Source: Clostridiales bacterium
GTDB lineage: Bacteria; Bacillota; Clostridia; Tissierellales; Sedimentibacteraceae
Direction: 5' to 3'
Assembly: GCA_003497505.1 (NCBI GenBank)
Contig: DNNV01000103.1
Location: 1-8,507, forward strand
Length of the DNA stretch: 8,507 bases
Position numbers and translations under genes: made by a program
Shown: positions 6,993 to 8,507 of the stretch, piece by piece
Position numbering within the stretch: position 1 is the stretch's first letter
Layout of the letters: each line of letters opens with the position of its first letter
Notes under the pieces: generated by a model
The model's input: the letters and a program-made list of their open reading frames with translations, nothing else
The model's database searches: none
What the model was told of the DNA's origin: nothing

Positions 6993-8195
6993 TCATTTTA
7001 TAAATCTGACGAAACGTTTCTTCCCTATTTTAAGCACATCTCCCCCTGACACAGCAGTACTTAAGTCGTTAAGCCTTTCGGCATTGATCTGCACCCCGCT
7101 CTGTCTGATTAAACGCCTGAATTCTCCGTTGCTTGACACGAATCCTTTTTCCACAAGCATGGGGATAATTTCAGCTATAGCGCTTCCATCCTCGATGTGA
7201 AGCTCCGGTATATTATCCGGAATTGCCTTCCTGCCGTATGCCGCATCATAGTATTCCTGTGCATTGATTACTTCCTCCTCACCATAGTATAGGCGTGTAA
7301 TTATCTCAGCCAGAGAATATTTAACATCACGTGGATTTTTACCTTGATTAAGTTCAAGCCTTATCGTTTCAATTTTTTCGGGATGTTCATCTGTCGCCAG
7401 CTCAAAATATTTTAAAATCAGCTTATCCGGAATCTCCATAATCTTTTTGAACATTGTCTCTGCCGGTTCATAAATACCGATGTAATTTCCAAGGCTCTTG
7501 CTCATTTTCTCCTCGCCGTCCAGTCCTTCCAGCAATGGCATAAACATTGCGATTTGCTGAGACTGCCCCATAGCTTTCTGCAATGTCCTTCCCATGAGTA
7601 TATTGAAAGTCTGGTCGGTGCCTCCAAGCTCAATATCTGCATTTAACGCTACAGAATCATACGCCTGCATCAATGGATAAAAAAACTCATGTATACCTAT
7701 AGGTACATTATTGTTGAACCTGTTTCGAAAATCATCCCGCTCGAGCATTCGCGCAACCGTAGTTGTGGAAGCAAGCTTAATAACATCTTTAAACTTCAGT
7801 TTGCTCAGCCACTCACTGTTGTAGCGAACCGTTGTTTTCTCCTTATCAAGTACCTTGAATATCTGCTCAAAATACGTCCTGGCATTTTCCTTCACTTGCT
7901 CATCGGACAAGGCATTTCGTCCCTTTGCTTTTCCTGTAGGATCACCAATTTTACCGGTAAAATCACCGATTATAATCACAGCCTTGTGTCCGAGATCCTG
8001 CATCTGTTTAATTTTTCTCAGAACTACTGCATGCCCAAGGTGAATATCCGGTGCACTTGGGTCAAGTCCGAGTTTAATTATTAGCGGATTATTGCTTTTG
8101 GCGGATTCCTCAAGCTTAACTTTAAGCTCCTCCTCATCCACCAGCATGCTTACCCCCTTTGAAATAATTTTAAGTTGTTCCTCAACAGTCTTCAT
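6993..8195 (-). CDS. tyrS: Tyrosyl-tRNA synthetase (TyrZ-type)
   Basis: Class I aminoacyl-tRNA synthetase that activates tyrosine with ATP and charges tRNA-Tyr in the cytoplasm; 400 aa from the start chosen here. ATP-site signature HLGH (residues 52-55, within APDIHLGHAVVLRKI), tyrosine-pocket YPLMQAYDS (173-181) and GGTDQ (191-195), and KMSKS (230-234) are all intact. A C-terminal S4 RNA-binding domain occupies roughly 338-398 (FRRLIRQSGVQIN). The PDIHLGH wording and length match the TyrZ branch of bacterial enzymes rather than the classical TyrS branch (HIGH within DPTADSLHIGH). An upstream in-frame ATG at 8210 would put the SD (AGGAGG, 8202-8207) inside the coding region, so ATG 8195 (MKTVEEQL) is the better start. 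A tyrosine T-box precedes it. It runs toward rbsB and belongs to a separate transcription unit. Confidence 0.95.
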   Translation of the reverse strand: MKTVEEQLKIISKGVSMLVDEEELKVKLEESAKSNNPLIIKLGLDPSAPDIHLGHAVVLRKIKQMQDLGHKAVIIIGDFTGKIGDPTGKAKGRNALSDEQVKENARTYFEQIFKVLDKEKTTVRYNSEWLSKLKFKDVIKLASTTTVARMLERDDFRNRFNNNVPIGIHEFFYPLMQAYDSVALNADIELGGTDQTFNILMGRTLQKAMGQSQQIAMFMPLLEGLDGEEKMSKSLGNYIGIYEPAETMFKKIMEIPDKLILKYFELATDEHPEKIETIRLELNQGKNPRDVKYSLAEIITRLYYGEEEVINAQEYYDAAYGRKAIPDNIPELHIEDGSAIAEIIPMLVEKGFVSSNGEFRRLIRQSGVQINAERLNDLSTAVSGGDVLKIGKKRFVRFIK

Positions 8196-8201
8196 TCTCA
8201 G

Positions 8202-8207
8202 CCTCCT
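8202..8207 (-). promoter_or_regulatory. SD that fixes the tyrS start at 8195
   Basis: AGGAGG on the minus strand stands 6 nt before ATG 8195. The alternative ATG at 8210 immediately precedes this SD (ATG-AGG-AGG) and has only A/T-rich sequence upstream, so it is unlikely to be used. Confidence 0.8.
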
Positions 8208-8220
8208 CATTAAATTTATT

Positions 8221-8262
8221 AAAACAAAAAACTCCCGTCCTTCTTAATTAGAAGGACGAGAG
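8221..8262 (-). terminator. T-box regulated intrinsic terminator of tyrS
   Basis: A 13-bp stem (8250-8262 with 8232-8244, one G-U pair) and 5-nt loop is followed on the minus strand by six U, G, then four U (8231-8221). The 5' arm contains the CUCUCGUCCUU also used by the antiterminator, so the two folds are mutually exclusive. Confidence 0.9.
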
Positions 8263-8492
8263 CATACTCCCGTGTTACCACCTTACATTTACAGACAACT
8301 CACATTGCCCGCCTCTTCAAGTACGCCTATGCAAAAGGGATACTCTAAGCACTATAACGTGTGCAGGAGGACGTCACAGCCTACTCGATTCGGTGTGAAG
8401 CTCAAAGATGTATTCATAACCCACCTGCCATGCGCCTCTCATCATCCGGCAGCTTTCTGTATGCGGTATAGGTTACTACTTGCTCTTATCAT
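8221..8492 (-). ncRNA. Tyrosine-specific T-box riboswitch in the tyrS leader (5' end may be cut)
   Basis: Cis-acting leader that reads through its terminator when uncharged tRNA-Tyr binds. Reading 5'-3' on the minus strand: Stem I with its distal AUGAUGAGA/GGCAG region; the specifier loop GAA-UAC-AUC-UUUGAGC, with UAC (8412-8410) a tyrosine codon; Stem II/III region; then the T-box proper AAGGUGGUAAC (8284-8274). The antiterminator pairs AAGG (8284-8281) with CCUU (8255-8252) and ACGGGAG (8273-8267) with CUCUCGU (8262-8256), leaving the 7-nt bulge UGGUAAC. UGGU pairs with 3' ACCA, and the fourth U matches discriminator A, as in bacterial tRNA-Tyr. The bulge differs from consensus UGGNACC at position six. 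Codon, gene and discriminator match agree, so the assignment is strong. The leader promoter is not visible and probably lies beyond the window edge. Confidence 0.93.
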
Positions 8493-8507
8493 AGATCGGA
8501 AGAGAGT
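8493..8507. other. Probable sequencing-adapter remnant at contig end
   Basis: AGATCGGAAGAG (8493-8504) is identical to the first 12 bases of the common Illumina TruSeq adapter stem and lies at the very end of the window. The last three bases (AGT) do not continue the adapter, which would have C next. Genomic sequence therefore probably ends near 8492. Confidence 0.75.

Noticed and set aside
6652..6996. Minus-strand open frame of 114 codons between rbsB and tyrS
   Set aside because: It overlaps almost all of the rbsB C-terminal coding region and runs through the bidirectional terminator; no SD and no family resemblance.
7689..8084. Plus-strand open frame of 131 codons opposite tyrS
   Set aside because: It is antisense to the catalytic domain of tyrS, whose motifs are intact; nothing suggests an independent gene.

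Overview
The window reads as a chromosomal fragment from a low-to-moderate GC member of the Bacillota, most likely a Clostridia-type anaerobe. This rests on purine-rich Shine-Dalgarno (SD) sites (GGAGG, AGGAGG), a TTG start with a strong SD, a tyrosine T-box leader, a TyrZ-type tyrosyl-tRNA synthetase, and a ribose operon that starts with its own LacI-family regulator as in Bacillus. The species cannot be named from the sequence. Both ends are cut: the first gene lacks its N-terminus, and the last bases carry 12 nt identical to the Illumina adapter stem, so the right edge is probably a contig end.

Layout. Positions 1-1884 (+) hold the C-terminal two thirds of a P2-type Ca2+-transporting ATPase, followed by a hairpin terminator at 1906-1950. 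Positions 2002-2050 form a compact control region: a near-consensus sigma-A promoter with a 17-bp spacer, and a CG-centred LacI-family palindrome over the expected transcription start. Positions 2067-6931 (+) form a five-gene operon rbsR-rbsD-rbsA-rbsC-rbsB with gaps of 19 and 25 bp, a stop/start junction between rbsA and rbsC, and 37 bp before rbsB. A terminator at 6944-6991 lies between convergent rbsB and tyrS. Positions 6993-8195 (-) encode tyrosyl-tRNA synthetase, preceded on its own strand by a tyrosine-specific T-box (about 8221-8492).

How the genes work together. RbsB, a lipoprotein, captures D-ribose outside the membrane. RbsC forms the channel and RbsA the duplicated ATPase. RbsD converts the imported pyranose toward the form that ribokinase accepts. 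RbsR probably represses the whole operon, itself included, through the palindrome at +1 until ribose is present. Ribokinase (rbsK), which sits in the E. coli and B. subtilis operons, is absent here and must be encoded elsewhere. tyrS is controlled separately by uncharged tRNA-Tyr through its T-box.

No new defence, mobile or biosynthetic system is visible. The points worth a second look are fine-scale: Tyr-to-Phe in the RbsD active-site region, unusual recognition-helix and hinge residues in RbsR, a variant T-box bulge, the mixed Ca2+-site residues of the ATPase, the missing rbsK, and the adapter-like tail.
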